A stretch of DNA of 64,000 bases from Rugalucina vietnamica (GCA_964017185.1 OZ024880.1:45025071-45089070); one strand, 5' to 3'; shown: positions 1-10,805, numbered from the stretch's first letter. Numbers and translations are program-made. Notes: generated by a model not told the origin, from the sequence alone.

Positions 1-708
1 TATTATTGTTTACACTGCAACTGGTTAAAACCATGTCTCATTGTTGTTCAGTATATGGCATCAAAACATCTTAATTTGTAGAACAGTATTTAAACATCAG
101 AGTTACAAAAATGAATGCAAAAGCGGTAAACAAAAGTTAAAAAATAAGATTTACATACCTGCAAAATGAAGCTGCTTTCTCCTGTTGCAGATGCTGCTCA
201 ATTTTGAGATTTGGAGTCCGTTTCCTTCACGGTCAGAATTCCTTGCTGAATATGAAATGTTGACTGAGTGGTACCATATTTATACCTGAAAACCTGTAGT
301 AACCACGTGGGCTGGGGAGGCCAATCAGAATGAAATAAAATTTTAAGGCGGGAATACCATTCTCTTTGGAGTCAATATAAATGTGGACTCTCATTCCAAA
401 AGGTGATGAAAGACCATGTGCATCACTAAATCATAAAATAAAACTTAATTCAAGACTTTCAAAACAAATAGTTCAGAATATTGATGGTATTCAGTTGTGG
501 ACGACACAGTTCAGTCAAACTCTGGCATTTGAATTTCCATGAGCGCCAGTGTACATTTTTGAATGCAAACTACAAATATTATTTTGACATTACTGCCTAA
601 GAATAACAAGGCGTGGCTAGAAAACGGTTTGCAAAATGTGCAAATTATACTTTGCTGCCATTGGTTGGTTGAAATTCTGCTAATTTCTTGGATATTAGCA
701 GACATTCC
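1..708. other. No gene identified
   Basis: AT-rich. A donor-like caggtatgt on the minus strand at about 150-158 follows an open 23-codon stretch (NLKIEQHLQQEKAASF), a weak hint of an exon leaving the left edge. Nothing else seen. Confidence 0.4.
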
Positions 709-987
709 ATCACGAAAACATGTCCGTGTAATGTATACCCCCTTAAACCCCACATTTATATAGCAAAAAAGGTGTTTGCAGGGGTATACTTATTTTTTAT
801 TATTTTTGCTCCAAAACATAGATTGTGGGTACTCGTTAGAACCGCCTCGCCGAGGCGGTTCTAACGTGTACCCACAATCTATGTTTTGAGCAAAAATCAG
901 AAAATAATCAAAAATAATCTACTTAAAGTTTTCAATTTTTACAACTTAACAAAAGTCTGTATATTACATGGGTGTGTTTTCGTAATT
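709..987. mobile_element. Foldback MITE family 1, copy 1
   Basis: Ends are cacgaaaacatg and gttttcgtaat. Centre at about 850 is a long palindrome with arms containing acccacaatctatgtttt and gaaccgcctcg. There are about 13 more copies in the window, so one family is described here: about 280 bp, gttttcgt-type termini, GC-rich hairpin tip, AT-rich arms with gtatacccc on one side. Confidence 0.85.
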
Positions 988-999
988 TGAAACTGAAAC

Positions 1000-1265
1000 A
1001 AGCCTTCAAGTCACCTGGATCATCAGGAGTCTACCTGGGTAAAGCTTCCAACCGTCAAGGAACATGAAAAGCAGTTCAACAACTCCCATACAAAGCCTAT
1101 TCCTGCCGAGGTCTATAAGGTCTATAAGGCTAGAGAGATACCAATTTCAGAGAAACCGACAGAGCTGTTTCACTATTCGAGTATGTAAAGGTTATTCCAC
1201 AAGAATTTAACGATACGTCCATTATACGCCAAGCGGAAAAGAAATCGTTTAGTCCATCACATCAA
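1000..1265 (+). pseudogene. LINE reverse-transcriptase N-side fragment
   Basis: The frames carry KPIPAEVYK and VIPQEFNDTSII, which match the linker and early RT blocks (PxEVWK ... LPxxFxDxxIIxxxK) of non-LTR elements. Stops and frameshifts are frequent. It may belong to the same LINE family as 3961-4700. Confidence 0.5.
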
Positions 1266-1269
1266 GAGA

Positions 1270-1380
1270 AGCATCAAATTAAAGTTGGATTTAAGACATC
1301 CGTGCGTCAGGGCCTTTCGGAACCAGGATTTCAAGGTGACTCGGTATGCATATTTAAGAAATCTTTAAGTAGAAAAGATT
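1270..1380 (+). pseudogene. Fragment of the 5.2-5.6 kb element
   Basis: The codons KTSVRQGLSEPGFQGDSV match the start of the minus-strand ORF near 5.6 kb. The frame stops at once. Confidence 0.35.
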
Positions 1381-1849
1381 GACTTCGGGTCAGTTTAGAA
1401 TAATCCTTATACCTTATAAACGTATACACGACAAAAATGAAGAAAAAAAAAACAATGATTTTTATTGATTTTCCCGTTAGGTTCTTCACTAATTGCTCAA
1501 ATTCAAAATGCTATTATTTTCTTATTTCTGATTGAATCTAGATAAAATTCAGGTTTGGAGTACTGGAATGTCTGTTCTGTAGCAATGTGTAGAAGAAATA
1601 CATCAATGCAAACGGCAAACATATTTTGCTGCAATAAAGAAAGTATTGCAGTTGTTAGAAGCATGTGAAGTTGAATCAATGTTATTTGTCTTTGAAAACA
1701 GACCGTTAAAATTATGCTATCAAACGTTTTGCGGTTTATAAGGTTTGTCTCCGGAATGCACATGTTGTTGAAATGGGATGAAAATTATATGAGCTGCCAA
1801 TGCTTTAGGAGCCGTGCTTGAACAAAATACAGTTAAGAGGTGGAGAGAC

Positions 1850-1985
1850 ACGGCGATTGGGGATCCTTGGAAAGCCAAACAACATAGAGTTGTAAATGAA
1901 AATCCGGAGGAAAAGAAAAACACGAGTTGGACCCCGGTGGGCCAAGCAACAGGCAAGAAGCTCTGACTCCAAGGTTACAAGCCAA
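1850..1985 (-). pseudogene. Second fragment of the 5.2-5.6 kb element
   Basis: The plus-strand text agttggaccccggtgggcc matches agttgaaccccggtagacc at 5275. On the minus strand both read (VA)W(P/S)TGVQLxFF. Confidence 0.4.
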
Positions 1986-2016
1986 AACTTAAGGTGCAGA
2001 CATAATTATGTGTTAT

Positions 2017-2017
2017 T

Positions 2018-2060
<43 letters not shown>
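2017..2060. repeat. Poly-T tract
   Basis: 44 T in a row, possibly a retroelement tail on the minus strand. Confidence 0.85.
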
Positions 2061-2062
<2 letters not shown>

Positions 2063-2318
2063 CTTCTCTATTGAAGTGACATGCATCATTGAAGAATGCC
2101 ATCTGTAATCTGTAATCTGTGACTTCTTTACCTCCTGCATAGGAGAACCATGCCATATAAAACCATATAAAAGCATGTAAATAGTTTATGGGCATAAAAG
2201 TTCTTGTAAGAGTCGATGGAGTGTATATACAATTTACATTGCTACTTACAGTTCATACTAAAATATCCTTGTGTAAAGTTCTGTAAAATAACTTAAGATA
2301 CATGTGGGACTGTCATTC

Positions 2319-3163
2319 TCATCGTCTTCTTGTTTTCATTTTGCTAAGTCCTTGGTACCTCAAATTATGTAGTGCAAATACAAGTCTTCTGCACTGATAC
2401 TCTAACTTCGAAAGTCTTTCTAGCAACAGTTTCTTTCTCTTGTATGAATTATCTTGGACCAAGTGAGAACAGTCTATGATAATTTTGATTTTAGTATCAG
2501 TTTGGGAAGACAAGTCTATTTTGGTAACTTCAAATAGTTCGTAACACAGGTCACTCAGTATTGGATTTCTAACAGTCTCTAAACCCTTGCAGAACAGCAG
2601 GAAATGTGACATCGTTTCATCACCATGGTCGCACAGGAGACACGTTGGTTTCACATCGTTCTGATTGAATGCAGCGCGATTTGTTTGTAATACATAGGAA
2701 CCCGCTGCTATCTTCAACTTGGCCCTAACTCTACTAGCATCTCTAGTTGAGTCCGTATGTAAGTTTAACAATGGGTGACTTCTTCCCGGAGAATATCCGT
2801 CAACGTTGAGATACTTCAGTGTCGGGTATAATTTTGCTGCACCAACAATTTTCTTGTACCAATAGTCGCTGATCCGTTGGAAAAGCTGCTTTTTCCACAA
2901 AGGTCTAGGAACCGGAGAGTCCAATAATTCCTCGATATCTTGAAGGTCATAAGTCCACAATAGCTTTTTAATTTCAATGAACCAACTTGCACTCTTTGAA
3001 GACTTTGCTGAGACTTGGCGTCTTGCGAGACGTTTTCGATTGTATTTTCAGGTAACCAACATATGTTATTGAAAAAGTTCAAGGTTTTTATGTGTATCTG
3101 ACCTTCAATAGGTAATAGTCCTGATAAGATGTATATCACTGGATCAGCAGTTTGAGTTTCACC
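2319..3163 (-). pseudogene. Non-LTR retrotransposon ORF2 C-terminus, frameshifted
   Basis: Minus-strand frames read TADPVIYILSGLLPIEGQIH, then after a frame change near 3040 WFIEIKKLLWTYDLQDIEEL, then CLLCDHGDETMSHFLLFC, a CX2CX8HX4C knuckle. This is the region after the reverse transcriptase in a LINE lineage common in molluscs. One frameshift breaks it and a MITE abuts its 5' side at 3164. Confidence 0.75.
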
Positions 3164-3445
3164 CATTACGAAAACTTGCCCATGCAATAAACGGAGATTT
3201 TTTGAGCTTTAAAAATTGAAAATTTTCAGCTGAAAAATTTTGACATTTTTCTTTTTTTTTTTGCTCAAAACAGAGAATGTGGGTACACGTTAGAACCGCC
3301 TCAGCGAGGCGGTTCTAACGAGTACCCACAATCTATGTTTTTGAGCAAAAATAAGAAAAATAGGTTTACCCCTGCAAACCCCAGTTTTACTATATAAAAG
3401 TGGGGTTCAAGGGGGTATACTTTACACGGACATGTTTTCGTGATG
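3164..3445. mobile_element. Foldback MITE family 1, copy 2
   Basis: Full length, from cattacgaaaacttgcc to gttttcgtgatg, with the gaaccgcctc hairpin at about 3300. It abuts the LINE fragment 2319-3163. Confidence 0.85.
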
Positions 3446-3600
3446 CTTATGCGACAACCATGGTCCTAAGACCAGCACAAAAATACTGAGGCAATCCACA
3501 AAGCCGTACAGTGAGCCAACCATCACTGTGAATAGTAAAAAAAAAAACTGATATGAAAGGTGTTGATAAATTCACCTACATTAGAAGCACTCAGTGCCAG
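3440..3600 (+). pseudogene. LINE ORF2 fragment, left half of a split copy
   Basis: The frame gives TKPYSEPTITVNSK and then GVDKFTY. These normally precede the 'ARIAKAS..FGRLRANVWER' segment that appears only at 3970. A repeat of about 360 bp in inverse orientation separates the halves. Confidence 0.5.
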
Positions 3601-3955
3601 AACTGCAAAAGCCACTGATCATTCCAAGGCGATACTTCTGTGGTGGTTCTTATTATTTTATGTCTTGGTGTTTAAATTTTTGTGCTGTTTGCGCTTTATG
3701 TATGTTCTCATATTTTAATTAAGTTAAGGTAACTGAGTGGCCACCTATTGGGAAAATAGCTGCTCATTCGGCTTATGATAAGTTTTTATGGTACCTGATT
3801 GTTAGTTTAGTTTTTTCCCATCTCGGTTTTTGGAGTGGGAACCTTTTTCTAGTTGCGCCTTTTCCTGATCGTTGCCTACTTGTACCTTTTTCGAGAATTT
3901 ATACAAGAGTATAAATCAAAGATATATTCCTAAACATGGCCAACTGATTAAAACG
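3600..3955 (-). repeat. Repeat family 4, reverse copy splitting the LINE
   Basis: ttccaaggcgatacttctgt ... ctgatcgttgcctacttgta reads as the reverse of 4745-5010. A similar ~24-bp LINE stretch (gccagaa-tgcaaa-gc) borders it on both sides. Confidence 0.65.
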
Positions 3956-3960
3956 TTACT

Positions 3961-4700
3961 TATAGTATGCTTCTGCCAGAATTGCAAAGGCTAGTGTGAC
4001 ATTCGGACGACTCCGTGCAAATGTCTGGGAGCGAAATGGAATCAAGCTTGACACCAAGCTGAAAGTCTACAAGGCTGTGGTACTGCCAACCCTCTTGTAT
4101 GCATGTGAGACCTGGACAGTATACCAACGCCATGCAAAGAGACTTAACCATTTCCACTTAAGCTGTTTGAGAAAGTTGTTAAAAATCAAGTGGCAGGACA
4201 AGATTCCAGACACAGAGGTCCTGACGAAAGCAGGGATGCAAAGCATGCATACAGTCTTAAAGCTAGCACAACTAAGATGGACTGGCCATGCTATAAGAAT
4301 GCCTGATGCGCGACTTCCAAAGAAAGTTTTCTATGGAGAACTACAGGAGGGAAAGCGCTCTCAAGGTGGCCAGAAGAAACGCTACAAAGACACCCTCAAA
4401 GCCTCTCTGAAGGATTTCGAAATACCAATGGGGTCCTGGGAACATACTGCACAGGAGCGATCAAAGTGGCGAGGTCTCATCAACAAAGGGGCAGCTCTTT
4501 ATGAAAAGAAGAGAATCTGTGAAGCTGAAAGAAAGCGAAGAGAGCGCAAAGCCAAAACAAATGTGCCACCATCAGACTCTATGACATTGACTTGCTCTAC
4601 TTGCAACCGACAGTTTAGAGCCAGAATTGGCCTAGTCAGCCATCAAAGAACTCACCAACACACATCAGCACTATTCAAGAAATAATGATGGTCTTTCTCA
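3961..4700 (+). pseudogene. LINE ORF2 C-terminus with C2H2 finger
   Basis: About 230 codons are open. They read ARIAKASVTFGRLRANVW, LPTLLYACETWTVYQRHAK, LRKLLKIKWQDKIPDTEVL, LRWTGHAIRMPDARLPKK, then CSTCNRQFRARIGLVSHQ, a CX2CX12HX3H finger. This is the thumb/C-terminal part of a non-LTR retrotransposon. It is 5'-truncated, so the copy cannot move itself. Three more degraded copies of the same 3' end are in this window (5.7, 21.9 and 34.4 kb). Confidence 0.85.
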
Positions 4701-4737
4701 TTAGTGAGAGACGAACTATCATAGTATGCTTCTAAAC

Positions 4738-5130
4738 GTAAAGGTAAAAGTAGGCAATGATCAGGAAAATGTCGCAATCAGATAAAAAAACGAGGTCAAA
4801 AGATAAATTGACAATCAGGTACTTATACTAAGAAAAGATATCGTAAGCCGAGTGAGCAGCTATTTTCCCAAAAGGTGGTCACTCTGTTAACCAAACTTAA
4901 CTAAAATATGAAAGCGTACATAGGGTGCTTACAGCACAAAATTTCAACACCAAAACATTAAACAAAAAAGAACCACCACAGAAGCATCGCATTGGAACGA
5001 TCAGTAATATAAAATTACTGGCGGGCTTAAACAAGTTTTACAGGAACCTAACCTCACCCTCAGCTTCTGCAGTGGTTCACAACATTTAGTTAGTTGTTCG
5101 GTCTTTGCGGTGAGTCTCTATCTGGTCAAT
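4738..5130 (+). repeat. Repeat family 4, copy after the LINE
   Basis: Starts aaggtaaaagtaggcaatga and ends near gcttctgcagtggttcaca. Other copies: 3600-3955 (reverse), 20085-20400, 55066-55495, and worn pieces at 13.0-13.4, 19.5, 21.5, 27.2 and 46.9 kb. No coding frame. It could be the 3' part of a retroelement. Confidence 0.65.
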
Positions 5131-5197
5131 GAATCATCAAGGGCAATCAATAATCATGATAGCCACCGTGATAATTCAAAAACAAGGATGCACACAT

Positions 5198-5640
5198 TCA
5201 GTAAGCTGTCCGACAATGGAGATCCCTGGGCACCAAATTACTTACTGAAAATCTGGAGCAAAAGAAAAAAACATCAGTTGAACCCCGGTAGACCAAGCAA
5301 CAGACAAGAAGCTCCGGTCCCAACCAACTAAAATGAACATCTTTGTCGGGGTCATCATAGAGTCTGACGCCCGACCCACTGGCGTACAATTAAAGAAGGC
5401 AGCATAGTAATCAACTATGATTGGGTTAAAAACTAAGCATGCAGACTGTCGCATAACATTTACGTTATATCCTATACGTATGTAACATGCATGTGATGTT
5501 TGTTTTTCTGAACTGAAAAGAAAATCCTTCCTTCCTTCAAGTTTTGGAAATTTGTAAACCAAGTCAGCATAAAATTCTGGTTCCGACAGGCCCTCATGTA
5601 CGTAAAAGCGTCTTGAATCAAACATTAAATTTGGGAATCA
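5198..5640 (-). pseudogene. Transposable-element ORF fragment of unknown type
   Basis: The minus frames read VHEGLSEPEFYADLVYKFPK, RIGYNVNVMRQSACLVFN and FNCTPVGRASDSMM. A piece of the same product (RQGLSEPGFQGD) is on the plus strand at 1306-1341, and its other end (VAWPTGVQLVFFFSSG) is on the minus strand at 1880-1953. The dispersed copies mark it as repeat-derived. The enzyme class is not recognised. Confidence 0.45.
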
Positions 5641-5699
5641 ATTCATAGTGTCTACGATAAATTTTAGAAAATGGTTTTCGAAGTTAATGATACCGATAG

Positions 5700-5905
5700 T
5701 CCTGTAGAAGGCAGGGATGCAAAGTGACTTCCTAAAAACGTTTTCTACGGAGAATTACAAGAAGGAACGTGTCTTTAAGATAACCAGACGAAACGCTACA
5801 TTAACACCATATTGAAGGACTTCATTATACCAATAGAGTCTTTGGATTAGGCTGCACGCTGTCTCATCAACGAAGGAACAGCTAATTATGAAACAAGTAG
5901 CCCAA
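5700..5905 (+). pseudogene. Degraded copy of the LINE 3' end
   Basis: The nucleotides follow the 4.2-4.5 kb LINE (aggcagggatgcaaag..., ttttctacggagaatta, ctcatcaacgaaggaac) with many changes and deletions. No frame survives. Confidence 0.55.
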
Positions 5906-5974
5906 GGGCAACGATCGCTCACCTGAGAGTCAACAAGTACAGTCACTGGACAAAGTGATTTTTTTTTCTCTTTT

Positions 5975-6282
5975 CTTTTACCCTAAATGGGTATGACGGC
6001 CATCTTGGTAATGTTTCAGGTCAATGGCTGCAAAAGTTACCATAGGATCATTGGTCCTGTAAACGCTTACCTGAGACCTAGTTGTCACTTTTCCCCATGT
6101 TTCCATGTTTGCCTATGTTTCCAAAATTGACATTGACCTAAATTAATCACATACCTTCATCTACTCTATTAGTTGTTTGCATCTACCACTTTTCAGGTCT
6201 AAGGCTGCATTTAGTTTACGAAATATCCATTGTTTTCACTTTTTCCTTTGTAAAAGCCTATGGTTTCAAAACTGACATTGCC
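5975..6282 (+). repeat. Fragment of the 'gctcacctga' repeat at the helicase 3' end
   Basis: catcttggtaatgt, acctaaattaatcacatacc and tgtaaaagcctatggtttc match 30.1-30.5 kb. The similarity stops at tgccgt, within the helicase reading frame. Confidence 0.7.
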
Positions 6283-7867
6283 GTAGCACCCTCAACCTTT
6301 GCTCTAAGAGCCTGTTTCTTCGTTCTCGGTAACGATTCCTTCAACTCGTGAAGAGCATCGATAAAATAGACACGCAAGTAATGTTCAGTGACCTGAGTAT
6401 ACAGCTCACTAACGAGGCCCTGAGACAACTCCATAGCCTGTTCTGGTTGTGTCTCATCCAGAGCGAATAATAATGACCAAAGCTGTTGGAGAGTTTTGTT
6501 GTCGAAAATCTTTTCTCTGCAGACAGTGAATGCTTGGCTTTGATGGGCATCAAAGTGAGACCGTGTCAGGTAGCTGTTTACTGCGACGTGAAGCTGCATG
6601 AAGAAATTGAAAACATTATCGGGCACATGAAACAAACCCCTGGATGCTGATTGCTTATTTTCAATTTCGGACAGTGAAGCTGGCTCGGATGTTGATTCTG
6701 TGATATCCGTTTCGGACACGCGCAGCCCGGACAAAAGTTCGTTTTGGTCATATGCTTGTTTCTTTGAAGCAGAGTTAACAGTATTTGTGATATTAGCTAA
6801 AGCCTTACTCCTAAGTCGTGAAGTAATCCTGGACATACATACGCCAGCTACATATCTTACCTTGGCCTTAGCTATATCTGACAATTCTGGACTTTCTAAA
6901 GCGACATTATTCTTCTCGGCATGTTCATTCCTTGCTCGTATTGCCTCAGCCCTGGCTGCTACAATAGCATGATGCATGCTGAATGCTAACTTTGTAGCAT
7001 ATCTGTTGCAAACTGGGGAAACATGACTTGTTTCGAATATGACACAGAGATACTGTTTATACTCCAAAGACAATAAGAACTTGTGAAACGATCGGAACGC
7101 AGAGGCCCAGGCACCCTTGTTTTGACCATCATGTGGAAGAATAGAATTAATTTTGTCGTGTATACAGCCGACATATTGCTGTAACCTCTCTTGGTTAACT
7201 ACAACTCTCTCTGGCAGAGGACACTCACTCAAGTCAAACAAGTCCGCATGCTCTTGTAGAATAGGCAAGGGATCACGACTTGCCTCTGCCCAGGGATCCA
7301 CCAATGGCTGAATGGGTGGATTCGCCGGTCCGGTTCGATTACTGCCAATAACTGTTGGCCGACAACATGACAAACTATTGACTGGCACGCCTGCGCCTTC
7401 CCTATCGCACGCATCGTAAAATTGATAAACCTGAGGGAGGTGCTTAATATTTGCACAGTTTGGATTATAATTCCTAACATGTAAATTATCTAGCGAAAAA
7501 GCGCGACCTATTGCTACTCCTAACTGGCCGGGTGCGAAAAAACTGAAACAGTCAACATCAAGAACATGCTCTGTGCGACCCTGTGCCTTATGGACTGTTA
7601 GACAGAATGCAAGTTTTAGAGGATACTGGAGCCTAGATGCCCTAACCTTATCCGCACGCGTGTCAAATACATCAAACGTGACTTTAGACAGACTATAAAG
7701 CTTTCCATTAAAGTTTATAATAGGATCATCCCCATCAATTGAATGGACAAATCCCTTTGTGCCGTTGCACAGACCCCTAGACATGTTCTTGAGAAGAATC
7801 ACAGGAGCTACGACCTTTAATGCAAGAGTCTTTGGGGCTTGGTATTTTGAAAGAAGAGCTGTTTCGC
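6258..7867 (-). CDS. Helicase exon D: motifs V-VI and long C-terminal extension
   Basis: The acceptor ttattttttcag precedes base 7867. The exon starts (G)ETALLSKYQAPKTLALKV and has VHKAQGRTEHVLDVD and GQLGVAIGRAFSLDNL. After about residue 190 the sequence is a helical extension of unknown function (for example KVRYVAGVCMSRITSRL). The stop is TAG at 6258-6260. The final residues (about AMSVLKP) match, on the opposite strand, the repeat seen at 30.4 kb, so the native end is missing. Confidence 0.75.
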
Positions 7868-8017
7868 CTGAAAAAATAAGACAGCTAATATGAAAGGAAT
7901 CATTTAGAAAATATGAGCGAAGCGAACATAAGATACGTACAATGCTTACTCCTTGTTTTAAATTCATATTAATGGTTACATTATGAAATTCACTGTAAGA
8001 CATTTTGTCTCCAGTGT

Positions 8018-8088
<71 letters not shown>

Positions 8089-8179
8089 ATTTTCTCGATT
8101 GTAATCATCATCATCATCATCATAACTATCATCATTATCAATCATAACTACCTACATCATCGTCGCCGTCATCATCATT

Positions 8180-8218
<39 letters not shown>

Positions 8219-8237
8219 TGATAATTTTCTCGACTGC

Positions 8238-8283
<46 letters not shown>

Positions 8284-8303
8284 TGACAATTTTCTCGATT
8301 GTT

Positions 8304-8335
<32 letters not shown>

Positions 8336-8393
8336 TTGACAATTTTCTCGATTGTAATCATCATCATCATCGTCATCATCATCATCATTTTCG

Positions 8394-8444
<51 letters not shown>

Positions 8445-10046
8445 ATCATAATTACCATCATCATCGTCGTCGTCATCATCATCACCATCATCATGATCAT
8501 CATCACCATCATTATAATCATCATTATCATCATAATCATCATCATCATCGTCATCATCATCATACCTACCTGTATCAACAGCCTTGTACATTTTAGCTGG
8601 ACCAGGCATCTCGTCCAGCTTTTGGTGATTCATGTAATCCACGTCAAAATTGACGCCAAACAGCATTGTAGGTTCTACTGTCGTGTCCTTAACCGGCCTG
8701 TCTAGGGATTTTAAGAGCTGGCTTGTCTCTGGTGATGGCTCACCATCGCATAGCTCCCGGACGGCTTTAACCAGTGCCGGTTCGTCTTGTCTTCTCACCT
8801 TTAAATGATAACAATAATATGAATGTCCATTTTAACATACGAGTCGAAGTTTTACTGATATTTTCTACGAGGTCTAACTGATCCTTTGAAAGCTTCAACG
8901 GAAAAATCACGGAAAGTTATCATACAAAAATGTTTAAGAAATGACATTCGTATGAAATGGCTAAACTTCGTACAAAGTTACTCAAGGTACGAAATAAAGT
9001 CTAGAAATAACTACATGTAGATACGATGTAACCAAAAAGAAAAATAAAAACGGGTATACACGAAATACCTAAATTGTCTGCGATATGACATAAGCACAAA
9101 TTGATAGGGCCGAAAATCCATACTATACCTGCTTTAAAATCACTCTGTGCGGCAGTGCCTTGACGAACTCCTCTGACTGGAAACAATAATCGCCTGGGTC
9201 GAGATGCATTGTGTCTGGAACAGGCGGCAACTGCTTGAAGTCTCCAGAAGCTAATAACTGGGAAAATCAAAACAAAATAAGCACTTATTATTACTGATAA
9301 AGGAATCATTGTATGGTTCTGGTATCATAATGTGCTGAACCAATATAGATTTATTGTCATTGTTGGTATTTTCATTTTCATTTCCAGCTTCATAGTAACG
9401 GAGTTGCATGTTTCGGACTTGGAGGTAAAGCCTCAATACAAATAACTTGGCATTTCAACGCAAAAAATAATTTTAAAGATGCATTGTCTGCATTTTTAGA
9501 AGATTCGAACTGATTAATATGGCTCTCTAAAAGCTTGAAAATATTATTATAATGCCATTTTGTTAACAAGTCGAAGCAAAAGTCATGCTGGCTCCGAGTC
9601 GACAATGAACAATGCGGCCACTGTAGGAAAACAAGTTAAATATGCATATTACCGTATTCGTTCTGATAAGCGCACGGTGCGCTTAACTTTTCAAAAGATC
9701 GTAAAGTTAGGGTAACAAAATATCGTTCTAATAAGCGCACACTACGAACAAAATCAACACATTAACTGCTGCAATAACCTTGTCAAACATATCAATAATG
9801 ATGTCGTTTAAGTGTCCCAATCGTTGCTAAATAGTGTCATTTAGTGTTCAATTGTTAACGTGGTTAATAGGTGATAATGTGTAAAATAGGCATAAAATAT
9901 CAATATATTGGTCGAGCAGTGTGCGCTCATGCACACATTTTTCGTAAACGACCTGGGTGTGCGCTTATTGGAGCATGTGCGCTAATTTGAACGAATACGG
10001 TATGTCTTTTTGGCGGAGAAAACACTTATTGGCGGTTTTCCTATTT

Positions 10047-10077
<31 letters not shown>

Positions 10078-10530
10078 TTTGTTCTGCAAAAGTGTGCTAA
10101 AGACACAAAATCTGCTATGGAATAGTCATATGCAAACAGTCCATCAAAATTGCAGCCAGTGCATCTTTTTTAATAAGTGTACACTTTAGTTGTTATTACC
10201 TGTAGGCCTCCAAAAATCACATTGTTTCCCCTGACATTTCTACATATATACTCAAGTTTGGTAAATACTGCTGCCGAGATCATCCCTATCTCGTCTATCA
10301 CTAGGACGTCTGCTCTAGATATACGGGCCCTTGTTTCTTCTTCCAGAATGTCCAGGGTCTTCTCCTTTGTGTATCTGTTGTCCCCCAGGCCTGCCCAGTG
10401 AAGAATTGTTGTTCCACCCAACGGGATCGCCGCCATCCCTGTCGATGCGGTTACCGCAACAGCTTTCCCCATCGCCTTCAATTCGTTTACTATTTTCCTA
10501 AACCCGTGTAAGATACGACATGTTAGGGAT
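6258..10530 (-). CDS. PIF1-like DNA helicase, C-terminal four exons (5' part not found)
   Basis: Four minus-strand exons join in phase: 10530-10200, 9257-9129, 8798-8570 and 7867-6258, about 765 residues. In order they carry VAVTASTGMAA, the Walker B motif VIDEIGM, FGGLQ joined to LLASGDFKQLPPV, then the HKAQGRT and AIGRAFSLDNL motifs. This is the PIF1/RecD-like superfamily 1B order. PIF1 helicases unwind DNA 5' to 3'; here the role could be host or transposon-borne. After the helicase core come about 330 residues I do not recognise, helix-rich and low in cysteine. The first exon begins with SLTCRIL, where PIF1 proteins have the helix right after Walker A GKS, so the P-loop exon lies upstream or is lost; I did not see it before 13 kb. 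Introns hold a MITE and (ATC)n arrays. The last codons are repeat-derived. Confidence 0.75.
8019..8562. repeat. (ATC)n arrays in the helicase intron C-D
   Basis: Several (ATC)n blocks of 30-90 bp are separated by a spacer close to ttttctcgattgtaatc, present four times (about 8090, 8227, 8291, 8343). This is a higher-order microsatellite. The poly-Asp, poly-Ile and poly-Met frames across it are not proteins. Confidence 0.9.
8570..8798 (-). CDS. Helicase exon C
   Basis: It begins VRRQDEPALVKAVREL directly after the acceptor atttaaag. It ends KAVDTG with donor ACAG/gtaggt, phase 1, which matches exon D. This corresponds to the PIF1 segment after motif III that contacts DNA. Confidence 0.7.
9129..9257 (-). 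CDS. Helicase exon B: GDFKQLPPV motif
   Basis: The exon is 129 nt, phase 0 at both ends, with acceptor ttttcccag and donor CAG/gtatag. Its 43 codons read LLASGDFKQLPPVPD and end with RVILKQ. This frame gives no long ORF by itself and is seen only by splicing. Confidence 0.75.
9652..10000. mobile_element. 349-bp MITE with TA target-site duplication
   Basis: The inverted ends are CCGTATTCGTTC...AGCGCAC at the left and its complement at the right, flanked by TA on both sides. 'aagcgcac'-type motifs recur inside both ends. It lies in the intron between helicase exons A and B. The TA duplication fits a Tc1/mariner-like mobiliser (inference). Confidence 0.75.
10200..10530 (-). CDS. Helicase exon A: Ia motif and Walker B
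   Basis: The acceptor is cttttag before base 10530 and the donor is CAG/gt at 10200. The exon is 331 nt, one base plus 110 codons. It encodes SLTCRILHGFRK, VAVTASTGMAA, GGTTILHWAG, VIDEIGM and ends FGGLQ. A split serine codon (TC|A) would fit the GKS of a preceding P-loop exon. Confidence 0.75.
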
Positions 10531-10805
10531 CTAAAAGTGATTTTGGTAACCCAGCGTGATCGATGTTGAGAAAAATGATGGGATGGTCGCAGATGAATAA
10601 TGGGGATTGTTCGTGACAAATAACAACCACGTATTGCATTACTTGCGAAAGGTTTCGGGTTTGATAACTACCTCCGCCATGTAGTGTCCTTGAGCAAGAC
10701 ACGCTTTAAACTTTGAAAACGCGCGGTCTCTCGAGTTATCGCGCATCGCGGAATTTTCTGTGTTCGTGAAATTTGATAAATACACGTGAATTATGTACTT
10801 TTCAG

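Noticed and set aside
8279..8798. Poly-Asp, poly-Met and poly-Ile/His ORFs
   Set aside because: They read through (ATC)n microsatellite; only the part from 8570 to 8798 on the minus strand is exon.
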